Shown here one piece after another: positions 45,040 through 55,472 of a stretch of DNA of 64,000 bases. The stretch covers positions 156,880 through 220,879 of the forward strand of contig MNCI01020774.1 of the NCBI GenBank assembly GCA_015680685.1. The letters are read 5' to 3'. The first letter of the stretch is position 1. Each line of letters starts with the position of its first letter. This DNA is from Gnetum montanum. Lineage: Eukaryota > Streptophyta > Gnetopsida > Gnetales > Gnetaceae. The translations under genes were made by a program, and so were the position numbers. Below the pieces are notes generated by a model, which ran no database searches, was not told the DNA's origin, and worked only from the letters and a program-made list of their open reading frames with translations.

Positions 45040-45500
45040 CAAAGTTACTGCACACAGTTGCACCTGGAATCACTGTACATGATGCATGGGACACGGTTCT
45101 TCTCGATCTTTCCAAAAATGTTTTCCTTGGAGATTTCAAGAGAGAGATCCCGGAGTCTTAAACGTGCATCCACCATGCTAAGCCATGCTCTTCCCATTAT
45201 AATCCGGAAGTCCCCTTTGTAGTTATCAACATAGATCACCAAGAAATCAGCAAGGTAGGATACCCACAAATGGTGGTCACAATATCTTCTACCAATCCCA
45301 AGGGAACAGTGATGGATTGGTCTACCAACTTGAGCCAAATGTTGCTTTTCTTCAATGGAGAAAAGTTCCAAGTTTTGTACATATCATGTGAAATTAGGTT
45401 GACACCTAACCCCAAATCCAAAAGAGCTTTACATTGCTAGTTCCTTGCTACCTAAAGGTATATGAGAGGGCTTCCTGGATCAACCAATTTTTGAGGGAGA
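45040..45500 (-). pseudogene. Protease of element 4
   Basis: KALLDLGLGVNLISHDMYKTW at 45430-45370 aligns with the intact LLDSGSGVNLISREMYHAW of element 7: the active-site DSG reads DLG. The second half, GDFRIIMGRAWLSMVDARLR (45215-45155), is well kept but in another frame. Confidence 0.8.
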
Positions 45501-47103
45501 TGACCTACCTTAATCCAGTCCATCACAGCATGTGTTAATATGACAGTTTGCACGTTGGAAGGTGTTTGGTTCAAAGGTTTCTTAAAGGATTGAGTGTCGG
45601 AGGTAGTTGGAGATGAAGGGGCATTGGTTGCAGATGAGTGTGAGGATGTGTTTGGGTTATTAAGCCATAAAAAGAATGTTTTCATGGTTTTGATTCTTAC
45701 CTACTTAGTTGGGGAGCCGATTGTAGATAGACGGCCATTGTGGCATTACACTATTGTGGCTGTGGAGGTATTTCTCCCTGCATGGGTAGAGTAGGAGGTA
45801 GCTAAATTGAGGGCTAATGGATAGGTATGGTAGAAGGAGGTGGCGGAGGATAGTGTAGATGTGGGTTTTTTTGCTTAGGTGATGGAGTTTGGGCCCGAAA
45901 GTATTCTGGAGGGTAATAATGATTTTGAAAGGTTGCCTGACTAAAAGAGTCCTACGGGGAGATTGGCTACTAAATGTACTACCCATAAGGATTTGGCTGC
46001 CAATAAGGGTACTACTGCCTTGTGGGTGGCATTCCCCATGACTATGGGTGCTGCCATTGCTAGTAGTGCTCATACGGTTTTGGCAGAGCTCCACTTGGAT
46101 AATATCCCTGTTGCTGGTGGAACTACCTAGAATTGCCTTGGGGATAAGGCAATCTCTAGGGTGTTTACCTTTTTGCTAAGCAAGGATTTAGAGCTTACAC
46201 CCTAGACTCTTGCAAATGTGACACCATAGGGCAACATCCCTTAGGATGTTCATACTGGCATATGTCACATCCATCATCTTCCTCGGTGTTTGAGTCTACA
46301 ACCTGCTCTACTGCTGTAACCTTGCCCTTACCTTTGTGGTAGGCATGTTTAGCTTCTTTTCTCCTTTTTTGATTTAGATCATTACGTTGTTGTTTGGATT
46401 CTTTGGTAATTTTTAAAATACTTTGGAATTTTTCATCCAAAGAATCCCATGTCTTATCCACCTTGGCCAAAACTTCAAAAGTGAACTTTTGTATAGGTAA
46501 AGTCTTCCTGTTCACCGCTACATCTAAAGATGACTCCTCTTCGTCTTGACAGAATCAAACCTCCCTCTTCTGGATAGAAGGGTCTCAATTATATTCCTCT
46601 ACACTTTCTTATTTCCATAGTTCCCCCTCTTCCTTGGCTACTTGCTCAATTAATCGTTGAAGCTAATGAGCCCTTAACTCAGATAGTCGTCCTTGAGCAT
46701 AAATGCCAAGGGTCCTTCTTGTTTCGAAATGGAGCCCATCTATGACATGGTGAAGCTACTCCCACTAAGAGTAGCCATGACTAGGGCATCGGTGCAACAA
46801 TGAGTAATATCTACTTATGGCTATATCTAAGGGCTCGTGGCTACCTTGTTTCCACCCCTAGATTTATCGTCTCAGATTAGACACCCTAGAGTAAGTCTAG
46901 TATTTTTCATTGAAGAGCTCCAACATCGTATTCCATCACCTAATCGATTCCAGCTCCAAAGACCAATACCAGCTTTCTACCTTCTTGATGAGTGTTCAAG
47001 GGAACAACTTGAGTTTCTGCCATTCATTTTCAATATTTTGCAAGGTGTAGGCATCATGAAATGCTTGCAGGTGAGTCAACGGATCACAGTTATAAAACAT
47101 ATT
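45501..47103 (-). pseudogene. Gag of element 4, 5'-truncated
   Basis: Starts mid-core at 47103 (DPLTHLQAFHDAYTLQNIEN) and continues FNEKY*TYSRVSNLRR and HVIDGLHFETRRTLGIYAQG. It reaches a zinc knuckle CDICQYEHPKGCC (CX2CX3HX4C, the Athila spacing) near 46260-46220, then a Pro/Ser-rich tail (46094-45452) leading into protease. The N-terminal ~350 codons seen in element 7 are missing at the junction with element 5a. Confidence 0.8.
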
Positions 47104-47105
47104 CA

Positions 47106-47177
47106 TTAAGGCAAGTAGTAAGGTATGACCTAACTTTGGAAATAACCTTACTAACGATTGGCCTCGTGTGATTGCAG
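47106..47177 (+). promoter_or_regulatory. Splice-acceptor-like leader of the env-like ORF (element 5a)
   Basis: TTACTAACG at 47148-47156 and GTGTGATTGCAG at 47166-47177 directly precede ATG 47178. Confidence 0.6.
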
Positions 47178-49946
47178 ATGGCCCCGAAACATGGACAACA
47201 AGAAGGTCCTACTCAAGGTGGAAGCAAATGACCTAAGAGAGGTGAAGGACAAGTTCTTGCCAAACAACATGTAGAGCAGGAGAAACAATCATTTAGCATC
47301 CACCAAGAAGACCCTACTACTGTACAATCAAGGTAGGTAGAAGGAGGAGCTGCTGCTGCGCCTAAACAAGGACAACATCTCACGTTGCCCCAAGATTGTG
47401 TTCAAGCTATCCATGAAAGGTCCATATTCACTGCAGTGATTGTGGAATTAAATTTTGAATCTTTCACAGAATTCACTCCAGAGGATGTTAGGGATCACCT
47501 CAAAGGATGCCCATTATGGCCTATCCTCTCTAAAAGTGGTGCCTGGTACTTAGAGGAAATGTACTAAGTTTGGCACAATAAGGAACAAGGCACTACAGTT
47601 AACATTTGTGGTGTGACTCTAGATTTCCCTGTTGAGGTCATTTTAGAAGTATTAAACCTTTCGAATATAGGGTCAAAGGTTGCTCAGTTGTCTACCCGTT
47701 CAGACCCTGATGCGCAATGAGTTTGGTTAGAAAGGGCATATGGCAAGGAAGATAAGATGTTTGAAGAGTTGACGGCGGAAGAAAGGATTTACTTCAAAAT
47801 GGAAACTTATCACCTCTTCCCCACAAAGGGCTTAAAATGAATTTTAACATATGCGGCTAGGGGATGTGTAGTGTTGAAAGGTTAATGCTAACCTACCTCA
47901 TCTATATTTTACAGAGATCCTAAGGTGGTTTGAGGAACGAATGACTGGGAAGCTTGCATTGCCCTTCCCTTGTCTTATTAGGAAGCTGTGCAGATGTGTT
48001 GGTATTAGAGGATACACCAATGATGTCCTTCGAAAAGCCCAAAATGCTTCATATGCTTAACTGCTAAAGCCACCAACTACAAGGAAAATCACTGGTGAGA
48101 TGTTGGGACAGGAACAAGAAAAGGAACAAACAGCAGGGCCAACTACAACTCAACTTGTAGGACCCAGCCAACTTCCAAGAACAGGACCTAGCCAACAACA
48201 AGAAGTAGGGCCTAGCACGAGCCAACAGGATCAACCACCACTACTGCAAGATTACAGACCGTTAATGAGCCATCTCAGGGACATCGCTGAGATGGTCAGT
48301 TGGGGAAGTCATGATGATGCAAATCTCTTCCGCGTCATCGATGATACCATACAGCCCACGATTTCTTCGAATCACACAAGGGGTGAAGTGTCCATCCATA
48401 CAGGAGGAGAGGGGAGCACTTGGTCACAACATATCTCAGGGAATGCTACATCTTTTCAGGTGCAATTAGAAAGTGGTGAAGGGGCCATAGTGGTGGTCAT
48501 GCAGCACCAGGATGCAGTAGGAGCCGCAGAAGTGGTCACAGAACAGATTAAGAAATCATTCAATGTACTTGTTGTGCCACTAGCAGACCTTACAAGAGCA
48601 TGGGATGCTCAAACTCTAGCCAGAACCTCAATGACTCCTACAAAACATGAGGGTGTGCTTGATTGATTACTACAAATAGGACAGGTAATGACATCCCTAT
48701 TTGACATCCCTCAGGATGTTATGGCAATTCAATCAAACCTCATTTCCACCAAAGGAAAGCTAGTCTTGATAGAGATGAGGGTTGAGCACGCTGAAGCGAA
48801 GGTGCAACAATTACAAGAAAGGCTTGTGGCCCTACAAGTAACACAACAGGATCCTTACCAATTTGTTTCCGTAGACCAGCTAGAAACCTTTAAAACTGAG
48901 CAACTGACCAAACTATTACCAGAGAACAAGAAGGTGGCAAAAGAAAAAGAGAAGGCTGTTTGGGATGCCTCTGCAGCACAAGCGTAAACTTATGCGCATA
49001 TCAAGGTACTCAAGGCCTTATAAGAGAAAAACAAGCAGCTTGTTGCTAACAACCTCCAGTTGACCTTTGTGGAAAAGCAAAAGAATGTTCTTGAAGAACA
49101 TTTTCAACAATTATGAGAATAACTCATCTGGGTCAACCAAGACATGAACTATTTAGCCAGGGAAAATCGAACCCTCTCAATGGAGGAGATACGCGCCATC
49201 CACCAGAAGATGACTATTGAGATAAGCGCATGAGGCTAAACGGCATGAAAAGCTAAAGGAGCTCTTCCGGGACCAGGTGGGGATGTACAAGCAAATCCTT
49301 GAGAAGGAGATCCATATAGCCATGGCCCACATCAATTCTTTTAGTGCTAAACACACTAACTAGTAGGCCATATTGAACACATATGCATTTGCCCACCAGG
49401 CGGAAGTTAAGAACCAGGACCTGCAAATCCATACAGAATACATGGAGTTGGCAAACCTGCGATATGCCAACCTTGCCATGTTAATAGCAGGGTACCCAAG
49501 AACAGAGCTTGAGGAACAGGTAGCCACCACCTACACCAAATATGAAACAAAATGTGCAGAACACAACAAAATATTACAAAAATTGGAGCTTGCAAATTCT
49601 GAACTTGAGGTGGTTAAAGTAAGCTACCAGGGACAAAAAGGTGTCACAACAGACTTGGCTCAATAGCTTGTAGATTTTCAAGAATATAGAGACAAAGCGA
49701 GAGCCTACGAAGAGGAACGATGGGTGTTTGGTATGTCAAGGCAAATCAAATGTTTCCGCAACTACCCTGCCCATGGGAGGTGCCGACTCCATCAAACATC
49801 GAAACATTAGCATGGACGACCAGGATCACCGAACCGAAGAGGAGAAACTCCAAGCTATACTTCAAAGCCATCAAGTTCCAAGACCTGGAGCACAAGACAA
49901 GGGAAAAGCACCCATGGAGGAGCCACCGCCACCAAGAACTACATGA
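47178..49946 (+). pseudogene. Env-position ORF with coiled coil, element 5a
   Basis: Starts MAPKHGQQEGPTQGG. It keeps the conserved domain (VELNFESFTEFTPEDVRDHL; VTLDFPVEVILEVLNL; GFEELTAEERIYFKMETYHL-like). A long open part at 48100-48666 holds the GPSQ-rich linker and WGSHDDANLFRVIDD. The coiled-coil segments are at 48688-48987 and 49220-49666. It ends EEPPPPRTT at 49946. Several stops, otherwise collinear with the copies in elements 3 and 5b. Confidence 0.75.
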
Positions 49947-50126
49947 GTTCCATCAATTTTGTAGCTATAGGATTTTCTTTTTCATTCTCTGTGATGTGTC
50001 TCAATTTTGTTTTGATTCCACACTACGGCATGAACCCATTCTCATCAATCAATAATCCCATACCTATCCACTATGTAATCAATAGAGCTTGTTCTCACTT
50101 TAACTTGAGGACAAGTTTTTATTCAG

Positions 50127-50137
50127 TCATGGGGGTA
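50127..50137 (+). promoter_or_regulatory. Polypurine tract of element 5a
   Basis: CATGGGGGTA immediately before the LTR at 50138. Confidence 0.7.
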
Positions 50138-50741
50138 TGATGAGTTATAAATTTGTTGGCTACGATATCGCACTCGTGATATCGTGTACGCGAATGGGAT
50201 ATCACAGCCTAGACGCGATATCGCGTACACGATATTGTAGCCTACTTTCCCATTTAGAAATAAGAAGTAGGTAGATTTAGTAGGGGCTTTTTGCCAATTT
50301 TAGAGTTAATAAGTTTAAATTTTCCTCTCAACCCTTTTCTCCAAGTGCATGCCCGTAGTGTGGTGATTGTAATTGTACGGCATCCTTATTCAACTATGAC
50401 GTACTTGGACACGTATATGAATGGCAATAAAGATCGAGATTACTTCATCATTGTAGCATCTACTTAGCTTAATTATTTATTTAATTATTATTTACTATTT
50501 TCTTAGCTAATATCTCTTCACCCTAAACTCTTGTTAAACGTGAAATGAGTACAACTTAATTACAAGCATTCAAGTGTGACTACTTCGTAACCCAGTAGCA
50601 TACTTAGGCCATACGCTTGGTAATCCCAGTGGTAGTCATGCATGAGGTCGAAGATGTATATGGATGATTGAGGAATAGATGTTCATCGCACTTAGGCTAG
50701 CTTAGATTCTCTTTCACCCTCTCTCTCTCTCTTAGCTTAGT
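50138..50741 (+). repeat. 3' LTR of element 5a, first part
   Basis: TGATGAGTTATAAATTTG start. At least five GATATC palindromes lie within 50160-50245. Broken after TTAGT (50737-50741) by element 5b. The rest is 59218-59456. Confidence 0.85.
50737..50741. repeat. Target site duplication TTAGT, left copy (element 5b)
   Basis: TTAGT at 50737-50741 and 59213-59217. Joining the two sides restores a normal LTR order (cttagcttagttaatat). Confidence 0.9.
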
Positions 50742-51470
50742 TGATGGGACGCGATATCGCATAGGCTGCAATATCGCATCATCCCCTACGATATCGCATA
50801 CGCAATATTGCAGTTCGCTGCCAGTTCTATAAATAAGAGGTGGCTCTCCCTTGTTTCATAATTAGAGTTAGACAGTAGCAAAACTCTGGCAGTTTGATCC
50901 CTCCAAAGATAGATTATTTTCCAGTTTCTGCCTGCAGTGTGGTGAATGTAATTGTATGACATCCTTTATTCGAGTGTGACGTACTTGGACACGCACATGA
51001 CCAACAATAAAGATTGAGATTACTTCATCATTGCAGCATTCACTTTATTTACTTATTTATTTAATTGTTATTTACTACTTTCCTAATTAGTCTCTCTCAC
51101 CCTTAGTTGATGGGACGCGATATCGCATAGGCTACAATATCGCATCATCCCCTACAATATCGCATACCCAATATTGCAGTCCGCTGCCAGTACTATAAAT
51201 AAGAGGTGGCTCTCCCTTGTTTCACAATTAGAGTTAGACAGTAGCAAAACTCTGGCAGTTTGATCCCTCCAAAGATAGATTATTTTCCAGTTTCTGCCCG
51301 CAGTGTGGTGAATGTAATTGTATGACATCCTTTATTCGAGTGTGACGTACTTGGACACGCACATGACCGACAATAAAGATTGAGATTACTTCATCATTGT
51401 AGCATTCACTTTATTTACTTATTTATTTAATTGTTATTTACTACTTTCCTAATTAGTCTCTCTCACCCTT
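50739..51470. repeat. 366 bp tandem duplication at the 5' end of element 5b
   Basis: Units 50739-51104 and 51105-51470 are nearly identical (about nine substitutions by eye, mostly transitions). Each begins with the last three bases of the target repeat (AGT) followed by TGATGGGACG. The duplication therefore happened after insertion, with breakpoints at two CTT sites. Confidence 0.9.
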
Positions 51471-51920
51471 ATCTCCTAGCAACGCAAAATGAGTACAACT
51501 TGATTACGAGCATTTAAGTGTGACTACTTGGTAACCTAGTAGCGTACCTAGGGTTTGCGCTTGGTAATCCCAATGGTAGTCATGCACGAAGTCCAAGATG
51601 TGTACAGATAATCAAGGAAAGGATGCTCATCGCACTTAGGCTAGATTAGATTCTTTTACCCTTTCTCTCTTAGCTTAGATAATATTACTTTCCATTACCC
51701 TCAGGCGTAGCATTAGAGTAGAAAACACATCTTACACCTCACTCTGGACTAAACCATACGTGAAAAATATAATACTAGTCCAGGTGGGAAGATAGCGAAC
51801 TGCGACCTAAGGATAACTATCTAGGTGTCACAACTAGTCCGTTTGCGGAGTTCGACCGGATCGCGAGTGAAAACGCTCGTATTCATATGGTTGAGTGTAG
51901 GGGTACGTCACCACTCATCA
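51108..51920 (+). repeat. 5' LTR of element 5b (complete copy)
   Basis: 813 bp, TGATGGGACGCG to CCACTCATCA. Three GATATCGC-type palindromes lie before TATAAATAAG near 51195. It pairs with the 3' LTR at 58400-59212. Confidence 0.9.
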
Positions 51921-51921
51921 T

Positions 51922-51939
51922 TGGCATCATTGCCGGGGA
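51922..51939 (+). promoter_or_regulatory. Primer binding site, tRNA-Asp type
   Basis: TGGCATCATTGCCGGGGA, identical to that of element 3. Confidence 0.75.
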
Positions 51940-52051
51940 CGGTGCTAGTTATCTAGATTAGTTTTATCATACAAGGTCGTTGTAAAGGACTTAATGATAT
52001 ATCTCTTAGAAAGAAGTAATTATAAAAAGTCACATAAATTCACACACAACC

Positions 52052-53573
52052 ATGGCTCTCCTACAAGACGATAATAATGCCACACCTAGTGAGGAAGTTC
52101 ACTGGAGAACCAATGAACTATATGACGATGAAGATTGGAGTACACAACCTGAAGTAGGGGTTTCTTATAAACATGAATGAAAGCAACGTCATCCCAACAC
52201 ACGAAAGCATAACTTACCCGATGACGATCAACCCCTATTGGCCACTACAAGCTTAACGCAAATACAAGAGGTTGTNTTTAGGAATGTGTGCCCAAGGTCA
52301 ACTATACAAACTACGAACCCATCAAATCCAAGAGCTTATTAAGCGGGTAGTAAAAGAAGAAGGAGAGTTAGCTAGATGGGAGAGTGTTGAAAAACATCAA
52401 CGAGACCAAAATCTCAACTTAACAAAGGTCCATGATCATAAAAAGGAGAAATCAACCAATCTCAAGGTGGAAACATCATCTTTTCCAATACAACAAACAT
52501 TAGAAGAAGTCGAGGCAAAGATCAATAAGATGTTGGAATGGACGTATAAAAAGTGCGGAGAATTTATCGATATTATTGGAGATAGAGTTTTGACAACCCA
52601 AGAAGCAGGACAAAACAGTAGACAATGGGAAAGAAGGGATAAGGAAAATAAGAGCTCAACTTCCAATCATACGTATGAATGCAACATATGCCTGTACAAT
52701 CACCCCAAGGGCCAATGCCCAATATTGTTACACTTACATGAGCATTGGGGAAATACATTATATCCAGAGTTCGTACAGAGATACTGTGTTCGATCATAGT
52801 GGCAACAATCCGAGTCATGGGGGAGACCACCACTAGACTGGAGATACCCTTCCTATCATCCAAATCCAAATGCTTATCTTGTTCAACATCCTGTTTCTCC
52901 AACTGGGCCAACATACTCTATCTCACCACAGTACTATTCTCCACAATACTATCAAACCATGCCTCCAACACAACCACCAGCTTATGTATCTTATACACCT
53001 CCTAGCTTTCAACATTCTCATCCTTTCCCTCCTTCTACATCGCCACCAACTGTTCCTAAGTTGCCTGCACCACAAAAACAACCCATGAATGACACTTGTG
53101 CTACTACTACTAATAGCAGTGAAAATCCTTCTCAACATCAAAAGCGTCCTTTCTTTAAACACAGCCGTAAGAAGGGACAACACAATTCCGAGGCTACTAC
53201 ATCCTCCAACTCAGCACAAGTCCCACACTGTGATGCACCCTTACCTTCGAACCTAATGCCTCATGTAACTTCATCAGGGCCACCAACTCACACTCCAGCA
53301 ATCGTACAGCCTAATGAACACAGACATGGAGAGCGACAACCCAATCCTTGCATACCATCTAACGGTCCCAAACATCATAGTGGGTAAACTCGTTATCTGG
53401 GAACTGCATCGTACAAATTGCCCCACTATGCTCATTATAATCAAGTGTCTGAAACCCGATGGGGTAAATATGACCAAGTCATAATACTTCCAACATGCAA
53501 GGATACTCACCCTTCATTTATTAATCCTTTCCATCCTCAACCATTTAACTATGAGGGATGTCCCTCATTCTAA
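52052..53573 (+). pseudogene. Gag of element 5b, gapped
   Basis: ATG 52052 (MALLQDDNNATPSEEVHW). About 480 bp of the core are missing at the N (52276) by comparison with element 3. Downstream is well preserved: HQIQELIKRVVKEEGELAR, then zinc knuckle CNICLYNHPKGQC (CX2CX3HX4C) at about 52681-52719. A Pro/His/Ser-rich tail follows, ending at 53573. Few stops make this the clearest view of the gag C-terminus in the pol-less family. Confidence 0.8.
52276..52276. other. Assembly gap (single N) in gag of element 5b
   Basis: The text jumps from the N-terminal part to the position matching GVYAQGQLYDLQTHQ of element 3. Confidence 0.85.
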
Positions 53574-54960
53574 TAAGCAGGATTAATAACCACTTTTTAT
53601 TTTCTTCAATTTTACAACTTTTTGTTTTCTAGTTTTTCGATTTTCAACTTCTTGTTTTATTATTTTATTATTTTGTATTTTTATTTTTATTTTTTGTCTT
53701 TTTGTAAGTAATCTCATCTACGAATAAAACACTCATGTGGATCGTTGGTTGAGGTGTGTTCTATGTTATTAAGTCATGAGTGATCAATTATTTGGACACT
53801 GAGCCCATTACACCCACTCATCCATTCTACAAATAAAGAGGTTTTGTTCGAGGGTACAGTGATATTCTTGACAATCTTAAAACTAAATTTAATTTTGTGT
53901 TCACTGTACCTAGAATGAAGAAGGATGGACCAAGAGGGAATGATTAGGATGTAACATCAAGGGGACTTGCGGATTCTCTTTGGTGACATCTATGGGAGTT
54001 ATCATGCAACATGGTTGTACTAAGATCCTTGTAGATCTAACGAAAAATGGGAGTAAGAGTAAACAAAAGGACACTCAAAAATTAATGCTGTTCTAGGGGG
54101 TACCACTAGAAAGACATGCACCCATGCCTGAAGGTTGGCGGCTTCTCTAGATTCAGTATTCAAAAAGAAAAAAGAGAGAGAGAGAGAAAGAAAAAGAAAA
54201 GTGCCACAAAACAAAAATCACTCCTCCCTTGAATAAAACGCCAAGTGATCATACACCTTGTTGTTATGGTACTCTCATAGTCGCTCATCATGGGATGAAA
54301 CAATGTAATGTCACTGATTAGGGGAATGGACTTGGTCATGATCATGGAACGACGAGTTGATGACACCTTAATCATGCTTTACACGTAGGATTCACTATGC
54401 CCTGGGTCAATTACCTCATGTCCCAATCTCTACAATCCCTTTCTATAGTTCATCTCATCTCACTATTCGTGTAATTGTAGCTTGTGTCCCATGTAGCATA
54501 GAATTTTCATCTCATTCTAGTGATATTTACCTATGTGTGTTTTGTGGAGTTAGTGCGGATTACATTTAACCCTTCTAGTGCCCACAAACACTTTAAGTGT
54601 GGTTACACAAGGGCATTATAGGTTAGAACCTGCTTTTGGGAGGACCCAATGTGTAATCTTTTGTAATTCTCACTTATTACATTGCTCACACACACCATTT
54701 CTTACCCTTAGCATAATTTTTTAAATGATTTTCTTTCCCTTATTACTATCCCTCTGAATTTTAACGTTCCAATGTACCATTACATACCCTTTTTCTTACC
54801 ACCCAAGGTTTTATTGATAAAATCCACACTGTCATCATTAATTGTGCCTCTGGACATAATGAAATTACCCTAGACCTCCTTGATAATAGCTAATGTCCTC
54901 AATTTTCAACGTTAATTTCAAGAAAATCCCTTCAAAATTGGATCTTTTTTTTGTGTCTCA
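53574..54960. other. Noncoding spacer, element 5b
   Basis: Collinear with 24013-25390. It contains an AG-rich low-complexity run at 54161-54200. No coding motif. Confidence 0.7.
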
Positions 54961-55010
54961 CATCACTAGGGATGAGATATCATGTCCCCTCCACCTATAA
55001 ATAGGTCACC
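54961..55010 (+). promoter_or_regulatory. Candidate internal promoter before the env-like ORF (element 5b)
   Basis: GAGATATCATG and TATAAATAGG (54996-55005), at the same place as in element 3. One block of palindromes is deleted here. Confidence 0.55.
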
Positions 55011-55408
55011 CCACGCAACACTTAGCATCATTTTGTCATTCACTCAGGGGGAGTTTTTGAAATTTTTCTCTGCGACTTGCGATTGAGCGACCTTTGCCTT
55101 TCTCACTCTATCTCGCTCGCTGGTACTCCAATTTTTATTTCATTTGAACTCGCTTGAACCCAGAGTGTTCAGCTTAGTTGTGGAGGAGGGACACTTGTCG
55201 AAAAGTGCCTAACTTTTTTAAAATTTATCATCACCCAAAGGACATCAGCTAGGGTAATTAACTATAACACTTAGAATAATTGTGCCTAAAAATCATTTAA
55301 TTCCTAGGTATACCAGAAAAGTAAAATGGAAATCACATAAGTCATAGGACTCATTATTACAAACTTTCGAGCACTATCACACGTGATAACATAAGATCAT
55401 TAATTAAG

Positions 55409-55472
55409 GTAAGCAGTAAGGTATAACTTAATCAAAAACAACCTTACTAACGCTTGGCCCGTGTGATTGTAG
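55409..55472 (+). promoter_or_regulatory. Splice-acceptor-like leader of the env-like ORF (element 5b)
   Basis: AAG/GTAAGC could be a 5' splice site. TACTAAC (55445-55451) is a perfect branch-point consensus and lies 22 nt before the end of GTGTGATTGTAG. ATG follows at 55473. Confidence 0.6.

Larger units (their letters stand above)
35753..47103 (-). mobile_element. Element 4: Athila-like Ty3/gypsy element, main part
   Basis: Reading right to left: gag, protease, RT, RNase H, integrase, spacer, env-like ORF, polypurine tract, 3' LTR. It shares gag zinc knuckle, protease and env-like ORF with elements 3, 5a, 5b and 7, but its LTR U3 differs. The gag N-terminus and 5' LTR are not adjacent. A matching LTR end with PBS-like sequence on the same strand at 59457-59763 probably belongs to it, beyond the inserted elements 5a and 5b. 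Confidence 0.85.
47104..50741 (+). mobile_element. Element 5a: 5'-truncated Athila-like copy, left part
   Basis: Begins abruptly at 47104 just upstream of the splice-acceptor-like leader, carries the env-like ORF, the polypurine tract and the first 604 bp of its 3' LTR. The LTR resumes at 59218 after element 5b. Its left end abuts element 4 gag head to head. Confidence 0.8.

Noticed and set aside
50742-51107. Separate truncated solo LTR inserted next to element 5b
   Set aside because: The unit boundaries include AGT of the target repeat and the right flank restores the outer LTR, so a tandem duplication explains it with fewer events.
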